Origin: Desulfobacterales bacterium
Lineage (GTDB): Bacteria > Desulfobacterota > Desulfobacteria > Desulfobacterales > JAEINQ01
NCBI GenBank assembly: GCA_016342285.1
Contig: JAEINQ010000008.1
Coordinates: forward strand, 61,198 to 125,197
Length of the DNA stretch: 64,000 nt
Reading direction: 5' to 3'
Below, piece by piece: positions 8,993 through 18,113 of the stretch (positions within the stretch are counted from its first letter, which is position 1; every line of letters starts with the position of its first letter). The notes below the pieces were generated by a model. That model was not told where the DNA came from. It saw only the letters and a program-made list of their open reading frames with translations, and did no database searches. Made by a program: the position numbers and the translations under genes.

Positions 8993-9682
8993 TCAATCAG
9001 AACCCGGCTGCAGACGCCGGTTTCGCTCAGCGTCGGAGGGTCTCAGATAAACCGGGGCCATGGGCACAACATTGTTGCCGGCAGCCAGGCGTTGAAGCCC
9101 GCATCGGGCCGCGGCCGCGGCCCGTATGGCATGTTGTTCAGCCGGGGCAAAAATCGCCATACTCCCCAGATGTGACATGATCAGATCCCGATAAGCCAAG
9201 GCCCCGGACCCCACAAACAGACAGGGCCGGTCCACCAGCGCCAGTGCGGCGGCCGGTGCATCAGCGTGCTGTTCTTCCAGGGGCACCAGCCCATCTCCGA
9301 CGTACAGCGTCCAGTACACCTCGGATCGTCGCGCATCCATCATGGGGCAGATTAAAAACCCGGGAACGGCACACTGACGTGCCAGGATTTCAAGGCTGGA
9401 AACGCCCACAGCCGGTTTTCCCGTGGCCTCGGCCATCCCCTTGACACAGCTCATGCCGATGCGAACGCCGGTGAAAGAACCCGGGCCGCAAGTGACGGCA
9501 AACCCGTCCAGGTCGGAAACGACCAGCTCTGCCATGTCTAAAACGGTACGGACCATGGGCATGAGGTGCCGTGCGTGGGATCCACTGGTCAAACCGGCAC
9601 AAAGCTCCACCAGCACGTGGTCCGAATCAACCACAGCCACCGAACAGGTCCGTTCGGAAGTATCCACGGCGAGCATTCTCAT
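8993..9682 (-). CDS. tsaB: tRNA threonylcarbamoyladenosine biosynthesis protein TsaB
   Basis: 229 residues. TsaB is the partner of TsaD in the t6A tRNA modification complex and has an ASKHA (actin-like) fold. The N-terminal phosphate-1 loop (MLAVDTSERTCSVAVVD) and the CGPGSFTGVRIG block are family hallmarks. The ATG overlaps the lon stop by 4 bp (ATGA), so it is translated with lon. The zinc/iron-binding residues of TsaD are absent, as expected for TsaB. Confidence 0.93.
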   Translation of the reverse strand: MRMLAVDTSERTCSVAVVDSDHVLVELCAGLTSGSHARHLMPMVRTVLDMAELVVSDLDGFAVTCGPGSFTGVRIGMSCVKGMAEATGKPAVGVSSLEILARQCAVPGFLICPMMDARRSEVYWTLYVGDGLVPLEEQHADAPAAALALVDRPCLFVGSGALAYRDLIMSHLGSMAIFAPAEQHAIRAAAAARCGLQRLAAGNNVVPMAPVYLRPSDAERNRRLQPGSD

Positions 9683-12105
9683 TTTTTGGCGACCTTGCTT
9701 TTTGGCGTTGCCCGCCGCGCTTTTGGTTTTTCCGGTTTTTCCAGGGCAATCTCCAGCACTTGCTCCATGTTTCGCACCGGCACGAACCGGAGTTTTCGTC
9801 GCAGATTGGCCGGCAGTTCCTCCAGGTCGCGGCGGTTCTTCTCCGGAATGATCACCGTCCGCACACCGGCCCGAAGCGCGCCAAGGGCTTTTTCCTTTAG
9901 CCCGCCGATGGGGAGCACCCGGCCCCGCAGGCTGATCTCTCCGGTCATGGCCACATCTTTGTTTACGGGACGCTCGGACATGACGGAGATCAGGGCTGAG
10001 GCCATGGCGATACCGGCCGAAGGCCCGTCCTTGGGAATGGCGCCGGCCGGCACGTGAATGTGGACATCCTTGTTGTCGAAGAAATCCTTTCGCACGCCAA
10101 AGGTCTTCATGTTGGCCCGGGCGTAACTCATGGCCGCCCTTGCCGATTCCTGCATGACTTCACCCAACTGGCCGGTAACGATCATATCGCCTTTACCACT
10201 GATCAGGCTCACCTCCACGTAAAGAACTTCGCCACCGACCTGGGTCCATGCCAGGCCGGTGGACAGCCCTACCTGACTCTCCTCCTGGTCCATTTCCGGG
10301 TAGTACTTGGGAATACCCAGAAATTTAGACAGATTGTTTCGTGTGATCTTGAGACGCCCTTTTTGACCTTCGGCGATTTTCCGGGCAACCTTTCGGCAAA
10401 TGGTCCCCAACTCCCGCTCAAGGTTTCGAAGCCCGGCCTCGGAGGTGTACTCACTGATGATCTGGTTCAGGGCACCTTCGCTGATTTCGAGCAAACGGGG
10501 CTTGAGGCCGTTTTCCTTGTACTGGCGAGGCAGCAAATGGCCTCTGGCGATGGCCGCTTTTTCCTCCTCGGTGTAGCCCGACAGGTGGATCACCTCCATC
10601 CGGTCAAAAAGGGCCGGCGGAATGGTGTCGGTCAGGTTGGCCGTGAGAATGAACATGACCTTGGACAAATCAAAGGGCAGATTCAGGTAGTGGTCGCTAA
10701 ACTCATTGTTCTGCTCCGGATCCAGGGCTTCGAGCAGGGCTGACGAAGGATCGCCTCGGAAATCCGAACCGAGTTTGTCGATTTCGTCCATCATGAAAAC
10801 AGGATTGTTGGATCCGGCCTGCTTGAGCCCCTGAATGATCCGGCCGGGCAGCGCGCCGATATACGTCCGGCGATGGCCACGAATTTCAGCCTCGTCACGG
10901 ATGCCGCCCAGAGAAATCCGTATAAATTTGCGCTTCATGGCCCTGGCGATGGCGCGGCCCAGCGATGTCTTGCCCACACCGGGCGGGCCGACGAAACAAA
11001 GGATCGGGCCTTTCATGGCGGGGTTGAGTTTGCGAACGCTCAGATACTCCAGAATCCGGTCCTTGATCTTCTCCAGCCCCAGGTGCTCGCTGTCGAGGAC
11101 CTTCTGGGATCGTTTGACGTCGAGATCATCCTGGGTGGCCTTGCTCCACGGCAGCTCCACCAACCAGTCCAGGTAGGTCCGAACCACCGAGGACTCGGCC
11201 GAGTCCGGATGCATCTGCTCCAGTCGCCGAAGCTGCTTTTTCGCCTCGTCAGCTCCGGGCTTAGGCATCCGGGCCCGTTTGATCTTCTTTTTGAATTCTT
11301 CGATTTCCTGGGCTTTTTCGTCGCTCTCGCCCAACTCCCGATGAATGGCCCGAACCTGTTCACGAAGAAAATAATCCCGCTGACTCTTGGAAATTTCGTC
11401 GCGGACATCCGACTGGATCTTGGCCTGCATACTGGAAAGTTCCACCTCCCGAAAGAGCAGGTCATTGACCTTCCTCAGTCGATCCACCGGATCGATAATC
11501 TCTAAAACCTTCTGGCTTTCTTCGAGTTTGAGCTTGAGATTGGATGCCACCAGGTCGGCAAGTTTACCCGGCTCTTCGATATTTTCGAGAATCCCCCCCA
11601 CATCCCCGGTCCATTCGCCTCGCAGGGTCAGGATTTTTTCCGAATTTTCCCGGATGTTGCGCATCAGGGCTTCGATCTCAACGTTGATCTCGATTTCCGG
11701 ACTCTCGTCAATAATCTCGACCTTGACTTGGTAATAAGATCGGCTACGGACGTATTTGACAATTTTTGCCTTGGCAATGCCTTGCACCAGCGCCTTGACC
11801 CGTCCGTCAGGGAGTTTGAGCATCCGCAGAATCCGTCCCACCGTCCCGATCCGGAAAATCTGGTCGGCTTTGGGGTTCTCAATGCCCGGATCGAACTGGG
11901 TGGCCAGCATCAGGTAACTGTCCGACGACACCGAGGCCTCCACGGCACGCACCGATTTTTCCCGTCCGATAAAAAGGGGGAGCAGCATATCGGTGAAAAT
12001 CACCACGTCCCGAACCGGCATCAGGGGCAATACGGTGGGTATTTCTTCCAGAGCACCATCTTCTTCAATGATGCTGATCAAATCATCCTTGTCGGTTTCA
12101 GCCAT
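9679..12105 (-). CDS. lon: ATP-dependent Lon protease
   Basis: 808 residues. Lon degrades misfolded and regulatory proteins in the cytoplasm. The order is a Lon N-terminal substrate domain (about 20-215), a coiled-coil linker, an AAA+ module with Walker A GPPGVGKTS near residue 375 and FMMDEIDKLG, then the protease domain. The catalytic serine is in KDGPSAG (about 695) and the lysine in GLKEKALGALRAG (about 738). The C-terminus is Lys/Ala-rich. A near-consensus promoter lies about 100 bp upstream. tsaB overlaps its end. Confidence 0.97.
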   Translation of the reverse strand: MAETDKDDLISIIEEDGALEEIPTVLPLMPVRDVVIFTDMLLPLFIGREKSVRAVEASVSSDSYLMLATQFDPGIENPKADQIFRIGTVGRILRMLKLPDGRVKALVQGIAKAKIVKYVRSRSYYQVKVEIIDESPEIEINVEIEALMRNIRENSEKILTLRGEWTGDVGGILENIEEPGKLADLVASNLKLKLEESQKVLEIIDPVDRLRKVNDLLFREVELSSMQAKIQSDVRDEISKSQRDYFLREQVRAIHRELGESDEKAQEIEEFKKKIKRARMPKPGADEAKKQLRRLEQMHPDSAESSVVRTYLDWLVELPWSKATQDDLDVKRSQKVLDSEHLGLEKIKDRILEYLSVRKLNPAMKGPILCFVGPPGVGKTSLGRAIARAMKRKFIRISLGGIRDEAEIRGHRRTYIGALPGRIIQGLKQAGSNNPVFMMDEIDKLGSDFRGDPSSALLEALDPEQNNEFSDHYLNLPFDLSKVMFILTANLTDTIPPALFDRMEVIHLSGYTEEEKAAIARGHLLPRQYKENGLKPRLLEISEGALNQIISEYTSEAGLRNLERELGTICRKVARKIAEGQKGRLKITRNNLSKFLGIPKYYPEMDQEESQVGLSTGLAWTQVGGEVLYVEVSLISGKGDMIVTGQLGEVMQESARAAMSYARANMKTFGVRKDFFDNKDVHIHVPAGAIPKDGPSAGIAMASALISVMSERPVNKDVAMTGEISLRGRVLPIGGLKEKALGALRAGVRTVIIPEKNRRDLEELPANLRRKLRFVPVRNMEQVLEIALEKPEKPKARRATPKSKVAKK

Positions 12106-12206
12106 GGTGGTTTACCAATCTCCTTTGTCCGTGCAGTCATGGGGCAGAGTCAAAAGGCCCCTGCCGGCTCAAAAGCTGATCCGGGGGGCCCGATACAGGT
12201 GCTTTA

Positions 12207-12234
12207 ATTATAAGACCTGATAACCATTTGACAA
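12207..12234 (-). promoter_or_regulatory. Sigma-70-type promoter for lon
   Basis: On the - strand: TTGTCA (12229-12234), a 16-bp spacer, and a perfect TATAAT (12207-12212). It points at lon, whose start is about 100 bp downstream. I see no clear sigma-32-type element. The rest of the 12106-12424 spacer, between lon and the divergent prepilin peptidase gene, holds a small GGGTG/CACCC hairpin near 12353 and nothing else I can interpret. Confidence 0.6.
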
Positions 12235-12424
12235 TATGCAAACTTGATTTTTTGGATCACTCGACATAGGGTGCGCCTGAAAATAGCGCCCCCGGCTTCT
12301 TTGACCGGGAAGGACGTCGGCTTGCAGGCCCAGCCGCCTTGGTGCGTCGCGTGGGTGAAAAAATCCACCCTCCGCGCCTGGAACGCTGCCCGGCCATGGT
12401 CACAACACTGGAACGGAAAATTCC

Positions 12425-13204
12425 ATGACGCCCGAAACACTATTCAATATCGCCGCTTTTGCCTACGGCTTGTGCATCGGCAGTTTTCTCAATGTCTGCA
12501 TTCACCGGCTGCCGGCCGCAATGTCCATCGTCCGGCCACGCTCCAGGTGCCCGGTCTGCGGACAAAGCATCCGGTGGTACGACAACATTCCGGTCCTGAG
12601 CTGGCTGTGGCTGAGACGAAAATGCCGCGACTGCGCTACCCCCATCCCCTGGCGTTATCCGCTGGTCGAATTGCTCAGCGGGGTGTTTGCCGTGATCACC
12701 ATTGCCCGATTCGGTCCGGGGCCGGCATCCCTGGTCTATTTCTGTTTTATCGCCGCCCTGCTGGTGATCACCTTCATCGACCTGGATCATCAGATCATCC
12801 CCAACGCCATCACATTGCCTGGCATTCCCCTTTGTTTTCTAGGCGCCCTGGTCGTGCCGGCAATGACCTGGCAAGACGCCCTCATGGGACTGGCGGTCGG
12901 CGGCGGTGGCCTCTACCTGGTGGGCTGGGCCTACTATCTGTTAAAAGGCAAGGAAGGGATGGGGGGCGGCGACATCAAACTCCTGGCCATGATCGGCGCT
13001 CTGACCGGCCTTCGCGGGGTGGTATTTACCCTTTTTGTGGCATCGGCCACCGGCACCGTCGCCGGCCTCGTTCAGATGGCGGCCGCCCGACTGGTGGACA
13101 TGGAGCGCCGAATCCCCTTCGGCCCTTTTTTGGCATTCGGAGCCGTGATCTACCTTTTCTACGGCCGTGAACTGATACTTTGGTACCTTCGCCTGCTGAG
13201 CTAG
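12425..13204 (+). CDS. pilD: Prepilin peptidase / N-methyltransferase (PilD/GspO type)
   Basis: 259 residues with about seven hydrophobic segments. It cleaves the leader of type IV prepilins and pseudopilins at the inner membrane and methylates the new N-terminus. The zinc tetracysteine motif C42-x2-C45 ... C67-x2-C70 is complete. The two aspartyl protease residues are in FIDLDHQIIPN and GGGDIKLL. It is the only such gene here and lies 16 kb from the pilin genes, so it probably serves the MSHA-like pilus. Confidence 0.95.
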   Translation: MTPETLFNIAAFAYGLCIGSFLNVCIHRLPAAMSIVRPRSRCPVCGQSIRWYDNIPVLSWLWLRRKCRDCATPIPWRYPLVELLSGVFAVITIARFGPGPASLVYFCFIAALLVITFIDLDHQIIPNAITLPGIPLCFLGALVVPAMTWQDALMGLAVGGGGLYLVGWAYYLLKGKEGMGGGDIKLLAMIGALTGLRGVVFTLFVASATGTVAGLVQMAAARLVDMERRIPFGPFLAFGAVIYLFYGRELILWYLRLLS

Positions 13205-13830
13205 TTTCCATCCATGGATGCCCATCCACTCAAAAACCGATTCGTGGATGGGCACGAACCAACCGCTTGGAGTGAGCCAAAGTGAGGTGTCACCCGCAGA
13301 GCGGATGGCCTCAGGTAGCCCCCAAAAGGGGGGCTCAATGTCCAATATCCAATTTTCAATTCTCAATGTTCAAGTAAGGCATTCTGCCTTCTTAGCCTTT
13401 TAAAATTGGCAGAGCGAAGCGATTCCGCACTTGAGCATTGGACATTGGTCATTGAATATTCGATATTGGCCTTGTAAGAGATATTCTTTCTATCCCCGCC
13501 AAAACGCCGTCCCCTCCGGTTTTCTGCAACGCCTGGTTTTTTCCGTGCATTTTCGATTCAAGTTTTTGATCAAACAGCCGAAATACCGGTAAAGCGCCTT
13601 GACCCCACTTGCGGTTGCGTCGTCATCGGAGACAAGGGGCCGGACCACCAAAAGAGCAAGTGGCCGTCAAAGACGGACGGGGGCATTGCCGGCTTTCGTT
13701 TCAAGACAAAGGGTATCCCTGAGCCCGACCTTGGCCTGAATGGGATGACCACAGCAGAAATCCGAGTAGGCATGCCCAACTGCGAATCGATATTTGAAGG
13801 GATGGGCACCAAGTAGGTGTCTCCAACGTT
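13205..13830. other. 626-bp intergenic region with hairpins and an unexplained open frame
   Basis: The left part holds inverted segments: TCCATCCATGGATG near 13207 and a family B repeat with a CCCCC/GGGGG hairpin at 13317-13335. Imperfect inverted AT-rich tracts follow (AATGTCCAATATCCAATT near 13337 against GAGCATTGGACATTGG near 13433). The right part has a frame open on + from 13478 to 13816 whose last 80 codons look rather coding-like (DPTCGCVVIGDKGPDHQ and on to FEGMGTK). It lacks ATG, GTG or TTG until near its end, so I do not call it a gene; it could be a remnant. Confidence 0.5.
13296..13345 (+). repeat. Dispersed repeat family B, copy 1
   Basis: Starts GCAGAGCGG, continues with GGCCTCAGG and ends CTCAATGTCCAAT. 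A relative lies at 54099-54150 on the same strand, with the same two ends and a different hairpin in the middle. Here the middle is AGCCCCC-AAAA-GGGGGGCT. Confidence 0.55.
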
Positions 13831-15003
13831 ATGAACATTCTCATTGTTGAAGACGATTTAATGACCCTAAGGCTTCTTGAAGCCCATTTGAAGTCCTGGG
13901 GCCATACCGTCCACACGGCCGTTGACGGGGCCGCCGCCTGGGAGGCCCTCCATTCTGCCCCCGTGGACATGGTGGTCACGGACTGGATGCTGCCAAAAAT
14001 GAACGGTCTGGAGTTGTGCCGCAAGATCCGCACCGAGTTTACCGATGGCTATGTGTACCTGATCATTGCCAGCAGCCTCGACTCCCGTCAGGATATGATT
14101 CACGGCCTGGAAAGCGGTGTGGACGATTATGTGACCAAGCCCTTCGATTTTGACGAACTTCGCGCCAGGATCGCCAACGGCGGCCGAATCGTCCTATTGG
14201 AGCAGGCCTTAAACCGCCGGTATAAACAGAGTCAGACAACCTATTTTCAAACCCTGCACATGTTCGCCAGCCTCATGGAGGTTTTCAATGAGGGCCTCGG
14301 TGGACATTGCCGCCGGGTTTCCCGTCTGGCCATGTCCCTTGCCCGGCGACACGGCAGGATACCTGTCGATCAGATGCATACCGTCGAAGCCGCCGGCCTT
14401 CTCCATGATGTCGGCATGGTGGGAATGCCCGCAGCGGTGCTGTTTAAAAAGAAGGTGGAAATGACCGGTGACGAGCGCAGCGACTACCAGGCACACCCCA
14501 TTCATGGAGAGATGATTCTAAGTGAAGTCGAATACTTACGACCCATTGCCCAAATCGTCCGAGCTCACCACGAGCAATTCAACGGCCGGGGCTTTCCCGA
14601 CGGCCTGGCAGGGATGTTCATTCCGCTCATCTCGCGGATCATCGCGGCGGCCGACGCCTACGACCACATGGTCCACCAGGGGGGGCAGTCCCTGGAGCAA
14701 ATTCCGGAGTTGCTGCAGACCCAGCGAGGCTATCAGCTCGACCCCGAGTTGGTCGATCTGCTCATCGACATCAATGCGCTGCATATTCAAGAAGAGGCTG
14801 ACAGAGATTTCGTGGAAGTGGCCATGGAAGACCTTACAGAGGGAATGGTACTGGCACAAAACATTCGGCGAAAAAATAGCGCCCTGCTCATGCCGGCACT
14901 GACTGAACTGACGGCCTACGGAATTGAAAAGCTTAAAACCTACCGGAAACTGGCCAATATTTCGCCCCATATTTCCATCTACAAGCATTCGGTAAGGAGA
15001 TAG
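13831..15003 (+). CDS. Response regulator with HD-GYP-type phosphodiesterase domain
   Basis: 390 residues: receiver domain 1-120 (acidic pocket EDD, phospho-acceptor D51, K in VTKPFDFDEL), then an HD-GYP-like domain about 140-320. The HD pair (LLHDVGMVGMP) and a following His cluster (HPIHGEMIL) are present. The family motif reads HHEQFNGRGFPDG, with Asn for Asp and Phe for Tyr, so c-di-GMP phosphodiesterase activity is likely but not certain. The last 70 residues form an extra domain. Only 1 bp separates its stop from motA, so it is coupled to the flagellar-type stator genes. Confidence 0.88.
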   Translation: MNILIVEDDLMTLRLLEAHLKSWGHTVHTAVDGAAAWEALHSAPVDMVVTDWMLPKMNGLELCRKIRTEFTDGYVYLIIASSLDSRQDMIHGLESGVDDYVTKPFDFDELRARIANGGRIVLLEQALNRRYKQSQTTYFQTLHMFASLMEVFNEGLGGHCRRVSRLAMSLARRHGRIPVDQMHTVEAAGLLHDVGMVGMPAAVLFKKKVEMTGDERSDYQAHPIHGEMILSEVEYLRPIAQIVRAHHEQFNGRGFPDGLAGMFIPLISRIIAAADAYDHMVHQGGQSLEQIPELLQTQRGYQLDPELVDLLIDINALHIQEEADRDFVEVAMEDLTEGMVLAQNIRRKNSALLMPALTELTAYGIEKLKTYRKLANISPHISIYKHSVRR

Positions 15004-15004
15004 C

Positions 15005-15784
15005 ATGGACATCGCAACGATTATCGGCCTGATCAGTGGCTCGATTCTGATTCTGTCCGCTATTTTTCTTGGCGGCAACGCCTCTATCTTTGTCAATGCA
15101 CCGGGAATCCTGATTGTTGTCGGCGGAACCGTCGCCGCCAACTTCATCAAATTTTCCATGGCCGATGTCATCAATACCATGAAGGTGGCTCTCAAGGCGT
15201 TTACCGTCAAGTTGGAGCCTGCAGAAAAGATCATTGTGGATATGGTCTCATATACGCGCATCGCCAAGAAGGAAGGGCTCATCGCCCTGGAAAAGGAGTC
15301 CCCGTCGGACGAGTTTTCCGCAAAGGCCCTTTCCTACCTTTCCGACGGCTATGACGAAGGGCTGATCGAAGAGATGCTCATCAAGGACATTCAACTGACC
15401 GAACAGCGGCACACCATCGGACAAAAGATGTTCAAAGGCATGGGAGGATCGGCTCCGGCATTCGGAATGATCGGCACGCTCATCGGCCTGGTCCAGATGC
15501 TCGCCAACATGAACGATCCGGCAAGCATCGGACCATCCATGGCCGTGGCGCTGTTGACCACCCTCTACGGCGCGCTGATCGCCAATTTTATCTGCATGCC
15601 CCTGGCCGACAAGCTCGCTTTTCGCAGCGAAGAGGAACAAAACAACAAGAAAATCATTATGGAAGCGGCCATCGGCATTAGTCGAGGCCTTTCTCCGCTG
15701 GTTCTGGAAGAATCCCTTAAAATCTACCTGTCACCAAAGAACAGGGCCAAAATGAGCAAAGACGACACGGAAGGCGGCAACTGA
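15005..15784 (+). CDS. motA: MotA/PomA-type stator subunit
   Basis: 259 residues with membrane segments at about 5-25, 30-50, 150-170 and 180-200, the MotA/TolQ/ExbB layout. The GMIGTLIGLVQMLANM and VALLTTLYGALIAN segments are typical of MotA/PomA in the Asp-conducting stator complex. The gene follows the REC-HD-GYP gene by 1 bp and overlaps motB by 1 bp, so the three genes form a unit. No other flagellar gene is in the window, so a role in gliding-type or pilus-linked energy transfer is not excluded. Confidence 0.93.
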   Translation: MDIATIIGLISGSILILSAIFLGGNASIFVNAPGILIVVGGTVAANFIKFSMADVINTMKVALKAFTVKLEPAEKIIVDMVSYTRIAKKEGLIALEKESPSDEFSAKALSYLSDGYDEGLIEEMLIKDIQLTEQRHTIGQKMFKGMGGSAPAFGMIGTLIGLVQMLANMNDPASIGPSMAVALLTTLYGALIANFICMPLADKLAFRSEEEQNNKKIIMEAAIGISRGLSPLVLEESLKIYLSPKNRAKMSKDDTEGGN

Positions 15785-16542
15785 TGGCCAAACAGGCAAT
15801 GGAGATCAAACAAGTCATAGAAGAAGGGGCGCCTGAATGGGTGGTCACCTTCGGCGACTTGATGAGCCTTCTGCTGTGTTTCTTCGTGCTTCTGCTCTCC
15901 TTTTCGGAAATGGACCGGGCAAAATACAAAGAGGTGGCCGGCTCGCTTTCCAAGGCCTTTGGCGTACAACGCAAAACCAAGGCGTTCGACCCCCCGAAAG
16001 GGATCACCATGATCGCAAAGGATTTCGATCAGGAGTTGGTCCCGACCAAGGAAAGAGAGGAATTCCTCATCACGCAAGAACGCGAAGAAATCGGTAAAGA
16101 ACTTCGCAAGGAGGTTGAAGCACGATCTGCCGGCCTCAAGGATCTGGTCCAGGTGGAGGTCAAAGATGGCAAGATCATCATTCGGCTTATGGGAGAAAGC
16201 ACATTTGATTCCGGCAAGGCCGAAATTCGAAACGAGATGGCCCCGCTGCTGGACAAGATCGCCACCATCCTCTTGAATACGCCCGGCGAAATCGTCGTGG
16301 CCGGACACACGGATAATCTCCCGCTCCATGGCGGCCCTTTCAAAAACAACCTGGGCCTGTCCATTGCCCGGGCCTTTTCCGTTGCCGATCATCTGTTGCA
16401 TCGCCAAGGGGTGGACCCCAGCCGCATCGCCACCATGGGGTTCGGTGAATTTCGCCCACTGGAATCCAATGAAACGCCAGATGGCCGCAAAAAAAACCGG
16501 CGGGTTGAAATCATTCTCGGTGCGCCCCCAGGCCCGGAATGA
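15784..16542 (+). CDS. motB: MotB/PomB-type stator subunit
   Basis: 252 residues: short cytoplasmic N-terminus, one membrane helix (about 24-44) with the ion-binding Asp at D25 in TFGDLMSLLLCFFVLLLSF, a plug/linker region, and an OmpA-like peptidoglycan-binding domain (about 130-250, GHTDNLPLHGG, LSIARAFSVADHL, GFGEFRPL). MotB anchors the stator to the cell wall. Its ATG shares one base with the motA stop. Ion type cannot be read from the sequence. Confidence 0.93.
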   Translation: MAKQAMEIKQVIEEGAPEWVVTFGDLMSLLLCFFVLLLSFSEMDRAKYKEVAGSLSKAFGVQRKTKAFDPPKGITMIAKDFDQELVPTKEREEFLITQEREEIGKELRKEVEARSAGLKDLVQVEVKDGKIIIRLMGESTFDSGKAEIRNEMAPLLDKIATILLNTPGEIVVAGHTDNLPLHGGPFKNNLGLSIARAFSVADHLLHRQGVDPSRIATMGFGEFRPLESNETPDGRKKNRRVEIILGAPPGPE

Positions 16543-17052
16543 CTTTTCCCCCTTAATGTTGACAGACCCGTAAAAAGTCATTTGAAACCACAAAGATCAC
16601 AAAGAAAAAAAATAAGTTAATTTAGTGTGTTAACTTTGTGTCCGTTGTAATCTTTGTGGTAAATTCGGAAATTTTACGAGACCATTAATGTTCACCGCCT
16701 TCAATTCGAAATAGCAATCCGCGTCCTCAAGGCATGCATCCTTGACCCCAATGCCATCATCGGAACACCGGTTGCCCCTCCCCCATGCCTATAAAGCCCA
16801 TGGCCGCGCCCACCTTTTTCGAATCAAACAAGACCGTCCCCGCAACACATGCCCCGAAGGTGTTTTCGCTTTTGGGGTGAAATTCACGGTTTGTCACCGA
16901 CACCCAAACCCGTTGTAAAATAAAGGGTCAAAAACCGGCAGTCGTTTTGATCCAGAGTTTTGGCTATTGAATCGAAATATCGATTATGATATGAAACTTA
17001 CGGGTGTTTTGCGCATCGGATCGTAACCGAAATGAACGAGAGGTGAACATCT
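16543..17052. other. 510-bp intergenic region between motB and the mglB-like gene
   Basis: The first 150 bp hold an inverted repeat: ACCACAAAGATCACAAAG near 16587 against CTTTGTGTCC and ATCTTTGTGGT ending near 16660, overlapping a family D repeat. The remainder (16690-16960) is unremarkable and I see no gene. Just upstream of the mglB-like gene, TTGAAT (16967) and TATGAA (16990) with a 17-bp spacer could be a weak promoter. Confidence 0.45.
16652..16677 (+). repeat. Dispersed repeat family D, copy 1
   Basis: CTTTGTGGTAAATT followed by GGAAATTTTAC. Relatives are at 32741-32766 and 60541-60567, and a looser one near 21975 (CTTCGTGTCCTTCGTGGTAA). All lie at gene edges. Confidence 0.5.
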
Positions 17053-17445
17053 TTGGACTATACTATTGAACTCAACAAGGAACAATTCGACCTGATCGAA
17101 AAAGTTCTGGAAGAGGAACTGATTGAACTGGGGGTCCAAAGTATCCTGCTTATCGATCTGGCCGGCAACATCATCGTCAGTCTCGACGACGGCAAGATAG
17201 AACACGACATTTATTCTCTGGCAGCTTTGGCAGCGGGCAATTTCGGTGCCGTCAGTGCCATGGCCAAAATCGTCGGCGAGGAAGACTTCTCTCTCTTATT
17301 TCATAAAGGAGAGAAGGAAAATATCCACTTTAGCAAAGTTATCGACGAACTGCTCCTGGTCACCGTTTTCGGAAAGGACGTCTCTCTTGGTTTTCTGCGC
17401 CTGAAGGTTGCCGAGGCAATCAACAGAATCAGGGAACTGGTATGA
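17053..17445 (+). CDS. Roadblock/LC7 domain protein, MglB-like
   Basis: 130 residues, a single Roadblock/LC7 domain (GVQSILLIDLAGNIIVS, then LAALAAGNFGAVSAMAKIVG, ending in a C-terminal helix). In Myxococcus and relatives MglB is the GTPase-activating partner of MglA and sets the pole for gliding and pili. The MglA-like gene follows by 50 bp, which supports that role. The start is TTG with GAGAGG about 9 bp upstream. It begins a long same-strand signalling island. Confidence 0.85.
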   Translation: MDYTIELNKEQFDLIEKVLEEELIELGVQSILLIDLAGNIIVSLDDGKIEHDIYSLAALAAGNFGAVSAMAKIVGEEDFSLLFHKGEKENIHFSKVIDELLLVTVFGKDVSLGFLRLKVAEAINRIRELV

Positions 17446-17494
17446 TTTCAGGCAATTAAATTGAACAGCCATTTCATTTTATGAGGTATGCGGC

Positions 17495-18109
17495 TTGGCA
17501 CTGATCAATCCAAAAAAGAAAGAGGTCCAGGTAAAGCTCGTCTACTACGGACCCGGACGGGGTGGAAAAACCACCAACCTCGAATATATTTATGCGAAAT
17601 TTAAAAATCGGATCAAGGGAAACCTGACCACCATAAAGACCTACGGAGACCGGACGCTGTTCTTTGATTTCATGCCCCTCGATATTGGAATCATTCGCGG
17701 TTACAATATCAAGATGCAGTTCTATACCGTTCCGGGGCAGGTCAAATACAACGCAACCCGCCGCCTTGTTCTCAGGGGGGTGGACGGCATCGTCTTTGTG
17801 GCCGATTCCATGGCCCTCAGAAGAAAGATGAACATCGTCTCCCTGAAAGACCTTCAGGACAATCTGACCACCTTCGACAAGAGTATTTTCAAAATTCCGC
17901 TGGTCCTTCAATACAACAAGCGGGATCTGGCCGACCAGGGCATTCCACTACTTACCCGGGAAACCCTGGACAACGACCTCAACCGCCAGTTGAAAGTACC
18001 ATCTTTTGAGGCCAGCGCCATAACAGGGGATAATGTGGTCGAAACCATGAAGAAGGCAATTTCGCTGACCGTCGCCTCTTTGGAAAAAAAACTGGAATTG
18101 AAGGGGTAG
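17495..18109 (+). CDS. MglA-like small Ras-type GTPase
   Basis: 204 residues. The P-loop GPGRGGKTT is at 19-27, FYTVPGQVKYNATR is the MglA-type switch II (TVPGQ in place of DxxG), and NKRD near residue 146 gives guanine specificity. MglA proteins switch cell polarity and position type IV pilus machinery. The TTG start has GAGGT 7 bp upstream; an ATG at 17489 is out of frame. It lies between the LC7 protein and an unknown gene starting 4 bp later, so the three are probably one transcript. Confidence 0.9.
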   Translation: MALINPKKKEVQVKLVYYGPGRGGKTTNLEYIYAKFKNRIKGNLTTIKTYGDRTLFFDFMPLDIGIIRGYNIKMQFYTVPGQVKYNATRRLVLRGVDGIVFVADSMALRRKMNIVSLKDLQDNLTTFDKSIFKIPLVLQYNKRDLADQGIPLLTRETLDNDLNRQLKVPSFEASAITGDNVVETMKKAISLTVASLEKKLELKG

Positions 18110-18113
18110 CCTA

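Noticed and set aside
13478..13816. 113-codon open frame before the REC-HD-GYP gene
   Set aside because: No ATG, GTG or TTG until close to its end and no family recognised; it may be a remnant, described in the spacer entry.
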